A DNA stretch of 64,000 bases, from NCBI GenBank assembly GCA_030407315.1, contig JALQPE010000409.1:1-64000 (forward strand), written 5' to 3'. A program made the translations under genes and the position numbers. This stretch comes from Asparagopsis taxiformis. Lineage: Eukaryota > Rhodophyta > Florideophyceae > Bonnemaisoniales > Bonnemaisoniaceae. Shown here in pieces: positions 33,202 through 45,567 of the stretch (positions are counted from its first letter, which is position 1; each line of letters opens with the position of its first letter). Below the pieces are notes generated by a model that did not search any database, was not told the DNA's origin, and saw only the letters and a program-made list of their open reading frames with translations.

Positions 33202-34520
33202 GAACAGTGAAACAGTGTTTTATTGTGTCACCAAACACTGTTCATGGAACAAGATGAGCACTGTTCAGAGAACAGTATATTTAAAACTGAGAACAGCATG
33301 GACAATGTCCAGAACGATATTTCAAACATGAGAAACGATGAAGACCGTTCCTGAGAGTGCTGTATTGGACAGCCAGGAACCAATCCTACTGTTCTAAGAA
33401 TACTATGTTTACATACTGGGACAGTAATCCTACTGTTCTAAGAACACTATGTTTACATACTGGGACAGTAATCATTGTTCTAGGAACAGTGTGGTTGAGT
33501 ACCCGGAACAGCTTCGAATACTCCAGGAAGTATACAAACGACACCAAATGAACGGTGTAGACTGACGTAATATCGAAACTGCGAACAATAACAACCGTTC
33601 TGTGGAGCAATGTAGTGAGAGGAGCAAAACGGAACATAGCGTTCGTGGAACAGTGAACTTGGAAACAGGAACGACAAGGATTGTTATAGGAATACAGACA
33701 TGGAACGCAACAAAACAGCAAAGACAGTCCCTGAAGTGGTATAGATGGAAACTGGGATCACCGAAGATTGATCCGGAGCCAGCGTGCATAGAAACCAGGA
33801 ACACTGTTGAAAGGCCTGGGAACAATGAATCCAACTAACAAGGACACCATATACTGTCCTGGGAAGAGCGAAAAAGACGGCATGGATTATCACAGACTGT
33901 TCTTGGAATACTAAAGGAGCAATATAGAGACGATGAGGGATGTTCCATGAACAGTGATAAGTGTAGAGAGGTTCAGTAGAGACTGTTCCCGGAGATGAAG
34001 AAGTATATAGCCAGGAACAGCACATACCGGCAGAGGAATACTAAGAAGTGTATTCAGGAAACCCGCGGACAATTCCCAGAACGGTGTTTTGAGGAGCCGA
34101 GAACGGTGTAGACTGTTCTGCGAAGTAAGAAAGTCGGAACCTGGAACATCACGGACCGTACCAAGAAGAGCCTGAGAAGTTCTGAGAACAGTGAACATCG
34201 AAATGGTGAACAGTAGAGAGCGTTCTGTGATTAATGCAAGTCGAAGTCATGAACAGTATATATCGTTCTAGGAACAATGCCATTCGAAAACAGGAACGTC
34301 ATAAATTGCTCTGGGACCACTATCACTAAAAGACATGGATGCTGTGCACCGTTCTACGAGCTCTAAATTACGGAACCAGAAATACCATAACGGTGTAAAT
34401 TGAAACCTAATTTTCAAACCAGAAATGCCACAATGTGCTCTGGGAACACTAGATTTCGGGATGTTTTGAAGACAGATATGGTAAAGAAGTGTAGGTGTAT
34501 AGGCAACAGACGCTCTGAAG
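33202..34520. repeat. Left subterminal GAACAGT/ACTGTTC repeat zone
   Basis: Dozens of copies of GAACAGT, GGAACA, ACTGTTC and TGTTCT in both orientations at irregular 10-40-bp spacing, plus a ~53-bp direct duplication near 33377-33480 (CCTACTGTTCTAAGAA). ORFs here are by-products. Confidence 0.75.
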
Positions 34521-37020
34521 CAATATTTATTGGGAAGGAAAGATCACCATAGCTATATTAACGATAGTGAAGAGTAATAGATGCATCACAAAAACAGTAT
34601 CCGGCTCTTGGTATTTGAATTTTGAGATGGAGGGAGTGTGGTTTATGTACAGACTGTGCAGAGAATGAAGAAAAGTACAAGGAAAGAAAAATAATTGGTC
34701 AGCCTGGGTAATGATAGTGGAGAGTGATATCAGGAAACACCGGTTGCACAACCACTGGCGGGTTTATGAGCGTCTGAGAATGGTGAGTACAAATCCACGG
34801 ACCGACACAATCTCATGCCATGAACAAGTAGTCGAGTACCAACGAAACATGGTTACTTGAAGGGAGCAAAATAGTTTGAAAGTAGTGCTGTCTTAGTGCT
34901 GTCTCCATTGAATCGATCAATGTGCATTCGGAGTTGGGATAAATGTGAGTCGGCAAAATCATACAATGATGAAGATGATATGTGAAGTAGTTGATTGATG
35001 AGGAAAATGAACCTGCAAAGAAGCATGCAACAGGTAGAAGGTGTTCGGAACGATAGTGTGAGGAAATTGCATGAGCGAAATTTTCCTGGAGAGAGGTTAT
35101 TGAGTTCTCTCTCAATTTATATGAGGCAAGAAGGAGTGGAGGATCGTCTAGGAGCAGAATTGGGAACTTGCGGCAGGTGTCAGGAGTAGAGAAAAACCTA
35201 GGTTCGTGGCTGAGTGATTTGGCAAGCTTGTTGGTCATTGGCCCGGAAGACACAATGTGAATTGGGACGTACTACTTGCCAGCGGTTTGTATCGCTTGCC
35301 AAGTGACAGCTGTGAACGGTGGAACTCAATCATCTGTCAATTTATTTGAGTAGACTGGCCTGGCAATACAATCATGGTTGAATATTAAAAATAGAATCAT
35401 CGTAGAAAGGAGGAAATAATCACCCTCACGCCCTGTTGAAGGAATGACCTGGCACAGTCTGGGAACATTAATGCCAAGTGATATAGAAGTTTGTGATGAC
35501 GGCTAGAGATACGCCTTGGGATGTGTGTGATGTGGCCCGTATTTGGTACTTTGTGAAAACCCATGATGGAGGATGTCATCGGCAGGAGAGCCTCTGACAA
35601 TCATGTGTGTTTGTCGGTATATTGATGGGTATGCACAGCAGTGAAACATGAGATGGAGGGCTGCAGCTGCAGAACACCTAGGTGTTGAAGAGACCATGGG
35701 TTGCACAACCACTGAAAGCTTAGGGCAGTGGTTTAGCGAAAATGTAGCATTTAACTGGAGAAGGAAAGCCTCAGACGTCGGAGGATTTCCTTCTCAAGTG
35801 CACTTGCATTTCATGAAATGCAAGAAAGAAAGAAAGCTGCAGCTTTCACGCGGGAATAGAAGAGCGGCAAAATATGCAAGGGCTGCCTAATGTAACCAAT
35901 TTATCGTAATAGAACAATGGCAGTTGTTCCGAAACCTGTGACGAACACACATAAGCAGAAACAGGTTTTGAAACCGGTGACACTGAAGCAGGAACAGGTT
36001 TCGAAACCGGTGACTGCCGAAACGAATTGTATATTTCGGGTTGTGGATCAGTACAGTTTATGCCGTTCTAGGAGGGTAACCCAGGGATCTATTTACGACG
36101 TAATGTGAACCGCCATCCAGAAGTGCTGATGAGTGGCTGACATGGTGGTCGGTAGTGTTTGCAGAACATTTGTGTTCTGTGGATCATGCATGTATAGCTG
36201 CAACTCGAATCACGGAAGAAGTGAGGCAGTTCACACAGGTAACAAAAAATGTGTTCTGATCGACTGAAAAACGCACTGATCCAGTCACGGACATAACAGC
36301 TATCAGAGATTGCCATGTAAAGTGGAAAGAGTATTCCTCGCCGTTTTCGGTATCAGACTCGTCTTCCTCATCGGGGTTGCTGAGTATCCTGTCGATTACA
36401 GCATCAGCATCTTTATCCAGAACACTGTCTGTAAAGCTAGCCCGGCTGGGAAGACTTTCCCTCGTAGGTGGAACACATGCTATTGCAGTTGCGTTTCCAG
36501 GAGTTTTCCAAGATCTGAATCGATTTTTCCGCAGCCTGCAATGCGGTCCAGAACGTATAGGTCTGCGCCGAACCATTTCCAGGCTGGTTGCCAACGAATG
36601 AGATGAATACCACGATACCACACGACCAGTGGTACAATGAATTGCGAAGAGCAGAGTACGAATCCGTTGACCTCGGAAATAGAACTAAGCGAGATTTGAG
36701 ATCCCCGGTGTACTTTTATTTATCACCTATCTAGAGATAAAAAATGGCCCATTAAACACACCGGAGGTTACGGTGCAATTGAGATATGTTACCTATCCGC
36801 AGAGTCAGGACCGTCGTTGATACAACGATGACAGTATCGTGCATGTGCGTTTCACTTGCTTCTCTGCCACGGACGAAAACAAAACAGTCAACATTTCCAT
36901 TAGCATTGGTGGGGGTCAACGATATCACTGCTTCTAGGACTCACGTTTCAATAACGTTGTGAACATACTCGTCACTGATTTCGCTACCCCTCATAAGTGT
37001 TCCAGACCACATTGTACAGT
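34521..37020. other. CACTA-like element interior, no recognisable gene
   Basis: Short ORFs (34813-35253 minus, 146 aa; 36184-36621 minus, 145 aa with an acidic SNPDEEDESDTENGEE stretch) without known domains. Around 35930-36020, GAAACCGGTGAC and AACAGGTTT units repeat three times. Confidence 0.35.
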
Positions 37021-37029
37021 CAATGAGTG

Positions 37030-37640
37030 CGTTTGTGTCACTGGTTTCACTACCGCTGACCAGAACACGTGTAGTGTAATGTATCCAGGCTAGACTTGTG
37101 GTCATCGACCACACGACCTTCGGTACACCCCCTCCTCCAGCTGATCAGTGAGCCATTCGTGTCACTGGTTTCACAACCGCTGACCATAACACGTGTATCA
37201 TAATGTATCCAGGCTACACGTGTAGTCATCGGCTGCACGACCTCTGGCGCACACCGCCCCATTTTTGGTGTTCAGTGAGACCATCCATGTCACTGGTTTC
37301 ACTACCGCTGACCATAACACGTGTATCATAATGTGTCCTTGCTACACGTGTAGTCATCGGCCGCACGACCTCCGGTACACACCGCCCCATTTCTGGTGTT
37401 CAGTGAGACCATCCATGTCACTGGTTTCACTACCGCTGACCATAACACGTGTATCATAATGTATCCAGGCTACACGTGTGGTCATCGGCTGCACGACCTC
37501 TGGCGCACACCCACATTTTGGTTCCTCAGTGAGACCATCCATGTCACTGGTTTCACTACCGCTGACCATAACACGTGTATCATAATGTGTCCTTGCTACA
37601 CGTGTAGTCATCGGCCGCACGACCTCTGGTTCACAATGGG
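37030..37640. repeat. Tandem array, ~127-bp unit, five copies
   Basis: CCGCTGACCATAACACGTGTAT recurs at 37053, 37177, 37304, 37433 and 37559 (spacings 124, 127, 129, 126). Each unit contains two ACACGTGT-type palindromes and TGTCACTGGTTTCAC. Confidence 0.85.
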
Positions 37641-37799
37641 GAAAGTTGGATCGAAATCAACGGATTGGGCTCGACTTGGCGCTGCTCTGTACCGTATCAA
37701 TTGTTTCGGTTCACCAACCAGTCGGCACGGCATGGCTCAGCTCAGCTGCGCGGGCGATGGCAGCAATGCAAACACAGATGATGTTTGGTGAAATTGAAA

Positions 37800-38260
37800 T
37801 TATTGATATTGTTTGCCATGCACCGTGTCGCGGCCAACTCGGTATCTGTCGGGTGTGTTGCAAAACCAGTAACATGGCTTACAATGGCTATTGGATCAAA
37901 CAGGAGAGGCCATGCTACCAGCCAAAATTTCGCAGCAAATTTTCATTTAGGGTTACACATAGCACTAGTCGCACAACCAGTGACATGGATCGTCATGGCT
38001 TTCGGAACCAAAAGGAGTACCTCCCACCCTTGCAACACCAATTTCAGACCAAATTTCATTTACGGTTACACTCATCACTGGTCGCACAACCAGTGACATG
38101 GTTCGTCATGGCTTTTGGACCCACCAGGAGAAGCTATGCTTGGTACGAGCCAAAATTTCGGAGCAAATTGTCATTTAGGGTTGCACCCAGCACAGGTTGC
38201 ACAACCAGTGACATGGCTTGTCTTGGCATTTGCTCATGGAAGAAACTCCCTCTGCTCTGC
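37800..38260. repeat. Tandem array, ~113-bp unit, four copies
   Basis: CAACCAGTGACATGG-type landmark at about 37863, 37974, 38089 and 38200. Units include AAAATTTC and CATTTAGGGTTACAC. Unrelated to the neighbouring array except for CCAGTGACATGG, which resembles its TCACTGGTTTCAC on the other strand. Confidence 0.75.
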
Positions 38261-38844
38261 GGGATCCTTTTCTAGCGCGCTGTACTCATCTACTTTGTAG
38301 ACTCTGTGAATGCCTTTCAAGATGCCAATCACTTATGACACACAGCGTATATGAATAGAGCATTACTTCCTCAGTTCTGGACGAAGGTTCTTGCAGTCCC
38401 GTGTAGTCCACACTGGTTGGAAAAGTTTCTCACTTCCATGTCAGTCTTCAACACATGGAGCGAACATGTGTCTTCTACCATGGTTTTTACAGTGGAACTG
38501 CTCGTGTCCATGATTCCGATGCAGTTCTGCATCGCATATTTGGTTATTTGAGACGTAAAATAGCATAGCACCGGGAACAGCCATTACCTAGGGGAGAAAT
38601 CCGGACTCTGATCTTGGTATTGACACACTTAGCACAGGTCTCATATCCGTCAGCCCCGACAGCACAATTCAGGAGCTTGAAATAATTGTGAGATCTGTGC
38701 GTTCTACCTGTCCAGCATCAGAATTCCATCCTGCATTCTCCCTGACTCAGATACCACCAATTGATACAGCCACTAATGCGCCCATGTACTGCAACCAACA
38801 CATGGCGCTCACCGGCTTCACGACTGCGCACGAACTACACACAT

Positions 38845-39325
38845 TTCGACATCGTCACCAGTTTCACGACCACCGACAAGCCATTCTCACAGCTACACAC
38901 GTGTGCACCTCGTCACCGGCTTCACAACTACCCTGGAGCCAGCTGCACGCCCACACACGTGTGAACCTCGTCACCGGTTTCACTACCACCGACAAGCCAT
39001 TTGCACAGCTACACACGTGTCGATGTTGTCACTACTCGCACGACCGAGGACAAAAGGTAACCCTGGAATCTTATCCATCTCGACCCGGCAACTAGCAAAG
39101 GTGGGAACGCGTCTAGTGAATTCTGGCTCAACCCGGCTTCAGAGAGGGACAGCTGTCGACCTTGTCACCGGTTTCACGACCACCGACGAGCTATTTGCGC
39201 AGCTACGCACGTGTCGACTTCGTCACCGGTTCACGACCACCCACAAGCCATCTGCACAACTACACTCGTGCAAACGCTGACCATAACACGTGTAGCATAA
39301 TGTGTCCTGGCTACACGTGTGTTCA
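38845..39325. repeat. Tandem array, ~57-60-bp unit with ACACGTGT
   Basis: Units CGTCACCGGTTTCACGACCACCGACAAGC...CACACGTGT recur near 38851, 38908, 38968, 39163 and 39219, with an unrelated 100-bp interruption near 39040-39150, and the tail joins a half unit of the 127-bp family (39280-39325). Confidence 0.75.
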
Positions 39326-39939
39326 TCGCCTGCACGACCTTCAGTACACCCCAATTTGGGATCTCCATTTGAATCGCGTACACTACAGCCGCACTGCGCC
39401 AGAGATACATTACTAGACGCAAAGACGCTGAAGCATAAACCCATAGGTGCCTTGCCCACTTTGAGAGCTGTACTTGTCATCATATTTCTCGCAAGTACGG
39501 CGACTACTAATTTGTGGCCGGGAAAACAGTGTAATCTAGGTGGACAACATGTGATAGAGACGAAAAGGAAATCGAAAATATCGGAAGCGAGTGATTGGAC
39601 GAGTTCCTCTGATTGGTTCCTGCCATTCCCGGATATAGAATTATGCCTCGTTGAATGGCGTGAGTGGAAGTCCCATGTTGCTTTAGAACTCTGGTCGGCT
39701 TCCGTCCAAGTTTACTATGTATCTGATCATATCCTGGTCTCGACAACAGTGCGTATGACAGGCTGTCTTGTATTAGCTTACAATTTTCAGACATACAAGA
39801 CGCCCAAAATCAGCCTGAATAGGTCGTCACACGCCGTCTTGTCGATGGCAACCCGCTCATGCGACATCCACAGCTTTTGGTCTTACCGTCCTGTTAGTCT
39901 CCCGGTCTTCTCCACAGGAAACAACATTCTCTCGTCCAT

Positions 39940-42900
39940 AATGGGCAATTGCGCTTTGCTCCGCCATCAAACCGCTCCAATCTAAGCTCACCTAACCCAA
40001 CTTTTCGTTCTAACCGCGCAAATCAACCGACGTCTCACCGAACCATCGCATCCGCCGCCCATTCCAGCGCATCAGCCATCTCGTCTGCAGCTCTGACATC
40101 CTCCACGTCTCCATGTTCCCCCGCTCCAAATTCATCAGATCCATCTGCACGTCTCATCCCCCAGCCGCAATTCCTCAGGAGACCTTTCTACGTTCCAATC
40201 ATTCTGCCCCCGGTACTGGATTTATCGCCATCCTCCACGACTCCAGAAAGCGCTGTGAAGTACGCCCTTCTGTCTGAAGACCCAGGCGTTAATTCCGTCG
40301 TGCTTGTTGGTATTGGTGGCGCAGGGAAGACTACTATCCTCTGTGCTCTCGGTAATGACGAGGAGATCAGCGACAAATACCGCGATGGCTTGTGGTTTTT
40401 CAGACTTGGTCATGACATAACACTCTCCTCCTTCATCCGCCAACTCGAGTTGCTTGTCAAATCCGCATGTCCAGATTTTGTAGCAGATTTCAAGTAGCTC
40501 GCTGCTTCAGAAGATACGCACTGCATGATGATCAACCATCCTTTGTCCATGAAGCACTTCCTGCTTCTATTCGATGACGTTAGCGATGTCAATGCAGATG
40601 AGTACAGATTGGCCTGTGCTACGTGTCAAGCCGTGCAAGGGAACAACTGTACATCATTGAAGATTCTGACATCCACAAGCAGCAGAGTTGTTTCCGATGT
40701 ATTTAGTCACAACCTTTGTGCAGAGATCGACCCTGGAAACTCTGACGCTGAAAGAAGCCTTCGAATATTTTGTCACTACGCAGCCTTGGAGATGTCAGAT
40801 GTTTCTTTACTCTCCGATTAGAACCGAGACGCCCTGGACCACGTTCTGGAAATATGCCAAGGACTTCCGCTCCCATTGAGAATGGCTGGATCTACCGTCA
40901 GGCAGCTTATGTACCCTAGCGTAGATCAATGTGATCAGAGTGCGATCGGTCGGTATTGGGGGGACTGGCATCGAGGACCCGGTCTCCTGCAGGGGCAGAG
41001 GGTGTAGAAAAACATCTAGGCATGACATCTATCTTGGAGACGAGCATAAAATTTGTCGAGGATGGATGGGAGTCGACGAAAGCGCCAGAAAAGCTCGCTG
41101 ATCACCTCACAGTGCAAGACATGTTTCACGCATGTTTCACTCATTTTGCATTGTACAAAAGCAAACATGTCTGCCAGTTGGTGTGATAGAGCGGTCGTGG
41201 GGTGTGACCGATGTACAGTCTGGGTTATTGATGTATTCACGAAAGAGCCTAGTATCTGAAGCTCGAGAAGAGGGCAAAGGGATCATAGAAGTGTGTGCAC
41301 ACGATTTAGTGCTAGATATCAGTGTCAGGATGGCTGAGAATCAAGTTGTCCGAAGAAGTGTCATGCGAAGCTGTTGGATGCATACCAGATGTCAAGGAGT
41401 GGAAGTGGAAGTACTGGAGACAGGGGAGCGATAAATTGGACGAATGGTGGAATTTGGCAAAGAAGACGGAGACAGATGGAAAAATTGTGCGCGACATGGA
41501 TCTTGCAGTGAGCACGATGAAGCTTTGTTAGATACCGCATTCCATGAGAAATCGTGATGAGTGTACCTTCAAGCTGTATGGACGACTGCGTGACGTCTCA
41601 AGCGATAGCGGCGTTGTGGAGCGATTAGTATATACTATTGAGCGGTATGGACAGTGCCCTTGGGCTCGTGCTGGCTAGTGCGAAGGGCCCTTTGAGACGC
41701 GTGGTAGAAGTAGAAAGTGATATACAATTTATATATGCTGGAACGCGAGGAGATGAAATAGTTGTGGAACGTAAGGGAGGCAAATGTGTCTGTATTGAAT
41801 AGCCTTGATGGTTCAACGGAAAATTGGCTTGTTGGTCATGAAGAAGATGATATTGTAGTCGATGTATTTGTAGACTCTTGGGCGAGAAAGATATATTCTT
41901 GCAGCTCGAGAGGAAGAGTGATAATATGGAATGAACACAAGAAATGGCAGTCTTTGCAGGCTGGTACACTAGACGAAGAATAGATCACTTGTATGCAAAT
42001 ATAATGTACGCAGGACAAAGCAATTCTGGGAACACAAACCTCGGACGACTGTTGGTAATTGATGTGAATAGTGGAAATATGATGCAAACTTCGGACGCGC
42101 AAACGGATAGCGTGACCTCGCTGGCGGTTGACACCAGCAAAGTTTATCTGGTTTCTGCATCAAAGGATGAAACCATCATCGTCTGGGACATGGCATGTTT
42201 CGGCGACACGAGATATGTGTTGCAGGGGCACATGACATGGATGAGAAGTGTGATATTGAGCGGTGATGGTAAAATACTAGCCTCAGGATCAAGCGATGGA
42301 ACTATTCATTTGTGGGATTTAGAGCTTCGCGATCATCGTTGGACATCGTCTGACGATCATGGCCGACCTGTAGAGTGCGTTGTGTTCAGTGCCGATGATC
42401 GACTGCTGTATTCTGCAGACTATGATACGATATGTGTGTGGCGGATGAGCAACGGTGGTCGTGACGTTGCCTTACTACAAACCCTCTGTCATACATCGAT
42501 ATACGACATCAATTCGCTTTGTATCGCAGAAAACTCGGAACTATTGGTGTTGCATCGGAATGGTGTACATGTTTGGAACGTGGGACAAATTGACAGCAAG
42601 AAAGGAGGAATCGATGCTTTTGTGTCGCATGTGCGCAAATTTGCAGTGTCTGCAGATGGAGCAACCGTGTTGACATGTTGCGAAGGTGCGAAATATCTGG
42701 AGATACGCAACTTGAGTGAGGTTGCACAGGGCATCGATCGCGTCATTTGGAGTTTCAGAATTCCGCATCGATTTCAACCAGAATCACTGGCCGTGTCTAA
42801 CGACCAGCGGCTTATTGCCTACTCCAGTGCATGCAAGTGTGTCGTGCATGTTGGCCACGTGCGTAACAGACAGATTTTGCACTCGCTGTCCAATCTGGAG

Positions 42901-43455
42901 CATTGGGTGTTGTCGAAAGCCGCGGACGAAGCTTGCAATTCGTCCAATTGTTCAAGTTCCGACGATTCGAGTATTGTGACAGGTGGTGGTCCATGGCGGG
43001 ATATCGAATCGCTATGGTTCAGCTCAGATGGAAGTGCTATTTCGGGTGTGGGAGTTGCAGCGCCGATTGGAGACGATTCGACGGTCGAGAGAAAGTCGCT
43101 TTCGTGGAACGTGGCGTCGGGAGAGGCTGTGGATGACGCACAGCTCGTTGGCGAGAGTAGTGGTTCGAATTGCACTGCAACCGCTCGTCTGGTTTGCCAG
43201 CCGCAGTTGTCGTCCGTCGGGATGCGATATTCAGGGGATGTGGTTTATGAGCTTGACGGCATGTCGTTCGTTATAGCCAGTCTGGAAGACGATGTTACAG
43301 AGGCGTATTATTGTTACAATTCACGTCGGTTGTGGATCGCGTCTTTTGGTAGAGGAATGTACTATGTTGATCTCGTTACTGATAACGCTCATCTGGGACT
43401 AGGCGATGAACCATCTCTACCAATTCTTTGGCATCTGCATGCGTCGCAGCACTAG
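39940..43455 (+). pseudogene. STAND NTPase: NB-ARC, winged helix, WD40; broken N-terminal half
   Basis: Order of domains: Ser/Pro-rich N-terminus, then the P-loop VLVGIGGAGKTT (near 40310), Walker B FLLLFDDVSDV (near 40558), an ILTSTSSRVV sensor-like block, GLPLPLRMAG (near 40861; the NB-ARC GLPL motif), a winged-helix VCAHDLVLDISVRMAE (near 41295), and WD40 blades from about 41650 to 43455. Clear blades are ILASGSSDGTIHLWDLE, YLVSASKDETIIVWDM and LLYSADYDTICVWRM. Two in-frame TAG codons (40495, 40819) and shifts near 40985, 41135, 41760 and 41980 break the first part; 41944-43455 is one intact 503-codon frame. NB-ARC proteins are nucleotide switches with a repeat sensor (APAF-1, plant NLRs); non-self or damage sensing is inferred. 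Located entirely inside the CACTA-like element. Confidence 0.8.
41944..43455 (+). CDS. Intact WD40 propeller ORF (C-terminal part of the STAND gene)
   Basis: 503 codons uninterrupted, about seven to ten WD40-like blades, the best near 42100-42480; the later ones are diverged with Asp/Ser-rich loops (SSNCSSSDDSS). As its first residues continue a blade that begins in another frame upstream, it is probably not an independent gene. An in-frame ATG at 42004 could still allow expression of a free propeller. Confidence 0.6.
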   Translation: MAVFAGWYTRRRIDHLYANIMYAGQSNSGNTNLGRLLVIDVNSGNMMQTSDAQTDSVTSLAVDTSKVYLVSASKDETIIVWDMACFGDTRYVLQGHMTWMRSVILSGDGKILASGSSDGTIHLWDLELRDHRWTSSDDHGRPVECVVFSADDRLLYSADYDTICVWRMSNGGRDVALLQTLCHTSIYDINSLCIAENSELLVLHRNGVHVWNVGQIDSKKGGIDAFVSHVRKFAVSADGATVLTCCEGAKYLEIRNLSEVAQGIDRVIWSFRIPHRFQPESLAVSNDQRLIAYSSACKCVVHVGHVRNRQILHSLSNLEHWVLSKAADEACNSSNCSSSDDSSIVTGGGPWRDIESLWFSSDGSAISGVGVAAPIGDDSTVERKSLSWNVASGEAVDDAQLVGESSGSNCTATARLVCQPQLSSVGMRYSGDVVYELDGMSFVIASLEDDVTEAYYCYNSRRLWIASFGRGMYYVDLVTDNAHLGLGDEPSLPILWHLHASQH

Positions 43456-44085
43456 ACACTAGCCGCGAAATGTACAGTAGCAATACAACGCTAAACGTCT
43501 ACACACTGAATAGGAGGAGAGACAGCGCCGATGAATTTAGTGCAGGATTGTGTTTCTCAGGATAAACTGCTATCTTCGTAGGAAAGTTGAATAGCGACAT
43601 TTTGCTGTAGTTGGCTACCAACCCGTTGATTACTAAATTAACGTCATGAGTTTGTCTTTGTTGATCAGTAAGACCATCCAACCATATTCTGACAGCATCG
43701 ACATCTGTTTTCATGTAAATTGCATCTACGATCAACAGCGTTATGTTTTATGGCAATAGTTTTGTTCGACACGAGATTTGAACAGACTTGTTTTCTAAAA
43801 TAGTGCACGTCGTGACCTTGTTGGTAGCACATGTATCATAATTGCATGTCATTCAACTGTTACCATGGCGCCAGTTTCTTCGTCACACTTGCCTCTGTGC
43901 AGTTGCTATCGGTAATCCAAATCGTAGCGAGTTACTGAGACTCGTTGGCGGTGATGCGGACCTTGTGTTTGATAGTTCTAGTTTGTGATGCGCATCTGCA
44001 CCGCTTGATTCAATGCCTCATTCGATAAATCTCTGATTCCTTTCGCATTTACGTTGGTCACACAGGACGTGTGCTCAAATGGTTT
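43456..44085. other. Spacer between cargo genes, no gene
   Basis: A 78-codon minus-strand ORF (43499-43735) has no domain. No repeat or RNA gene seen. Confidence 0.35.
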
Positions 44086-45567
44086 TCATTCGTTCTGGGT
44101 TGAGAGTTTGACATTTCTATCGCATCGGGATACAGCCAATAATATACTGTTCAGCATGTGAACAATTTCATCAAATTTTTCTATAACTTCATGCGGCTTT
44201 GCCAGCTGCATTACGTACTTCAGCGCACACTGCTTCCAACCGGACGAGTCCAACTCTACTCCCGTCTCCTTCTGCGTGATCAAGTATCGCCCGTTTCGCA
44301 TTTCCACTATCTGGGCTTCAAGGTCCTCGTGAAGCACTAGACATCCAACGTTTTTCCCGCTGTGATACAGCACTGGACGCTCCTGTATTGTCAAAGCAGA
44401 GATGCAACGATCAATGCGCAAAACTCCCGGATCGTCTGCATATGTTTCAACGCAATGCTTGATACTGCAAGATGAGTTCTCGCTCACCTTAATCTGTCCC
44501 TCAACAATTCGGTCAAGAGCCCATCTCGCCGCCTCTTGTCCACACTCGCCCGACAGAAATGAATTGATTACTTCTTTACAATCTTCATCTTGTTCGGCGC
44601 TTTCATGCAAAGGAACACTAGCCGCTGACCTCGTTTCCAGTATGCGGTAGCTTCTGCGCTCTCCGCTTGAGAATTGACTTTTTATCGTGCAGCGCAATTC
44701 ACTGCCACCCATCACCGCCGTATACGTCACGTATTACTTGCCTACCACCGTCTTGCCAGTCTTCATTTCGTAGCCAGACGTCTCCGGCCTGCTAGTAATT
44801 CGTGCTGCGAATATCAATCCCTCCAGCTCTTGGTCTATAGAAACCGCTTATTCGGATAGTGTCATTGTTGCGGTGGGGTGCATGGTTGAATTCATCGTCA
44901 TATAATCGTAACTGACTGCGTTCAACGTTTCATGTAGACGCATTTAGAAGTAATCCGTATTTGTGATGCCTGGCAAAATCATCAAATCATCTGCCGTGTA
45001 GACACGATTTGTTTCGTTTTCGGAAACTTCGCGTATGCATCGCAACTTGTCGATGGCTTTCGAGAATTCCAATGCCGTCTCCACAGCATTCACCTCATCT
45101 GATCCACAAATTAAGCTGACCCTCACGCATGCTTCCAGAAACATCAGGCTGCATGTGCTGTTTAGTAGCTCTATGATTTCGTGGTTCTCACCAGAGGTGG
45201 CGGAAAGCAGTACCGGAAACACTCCAGCCAAGCAATTGTGCCTCTCTGAATATGTGGTCCAAATGTCGTTAATTATAGCAAGCTCTTCGTCCATCAAGTC
45301 ATCATCTGCGAACCACACAAGGTCGCACATGAGAACGTAGGCGCTGCTTACAAAATCGGAGAGAAACCCAGGCGATTGCAAAGTATCATCGGGGCGCTGG
45401 TCGGTGCGAAGGGGCGCTCCCAGGCTGCCGAGTAGGTCGTGGGTGCGGGGCGCAGTTGAGGACCGGATAGAGCTTGCAGACGAAGCTGAATTCGAATGTA
45501 AGTCATGGGCGGTTCGGGTGGGGCGAGCTTGGGCGCGGGTGCAGGACGAGACAACTGCGGCTGCCAT
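44086..45567 (-). CDS. Unidentified two-part gene inside the CACTA-like element
   Basis: Part one: ATG at 45567 (MAAAVVSSCTRAQ) to 44944, a Ser/Pro/Arg-rich N-terminus then a helical, ordinary-looking domain (LVWFADDDLMDEELAIINDIW, CVRVSLICGSDEV). Part two: an open frame read from about 44830 (LEGLIFAARITSRPETSG) through a TAA at about 44737 to the stop at 44086, also soluble and helical with VLHEDLEAQIVEMRNGRYL. A gap of about 110-210 bases lies between, possibly an intron, with an in-frame stop in the second part. The two fit one cytosolic protein of about 440 residues. I do not recognise the family. It is transcribed toward the NB-ARC/WD40 gene, so the two cargo genes are convergent. Confidence 0.4.

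Noticed and set aside
37030..39300. CRISPR-like spacing of repeats
   Set aside because: Units of 127, 113 and 57-60 bp are true tandem repeats with no short repeat/variable spacer pattern, and the organism is eukaryotic.
39302..39985. 227-codon ORF upstream of the NB-ARC gene
   Set aside because: No domain, begins inside the tandem repeat array, and composition is mixed. Most likely promoter-side sequence.
40495..40821. TAG recoding in the NB-ARC gene
   Set aside because: Two in-frame TAG codons alone could suggest reassignment, but TAG is used as an ordinary stop at other genes here (bZIP, cargo and SET ORFs), and nearby frameshifts show decay.
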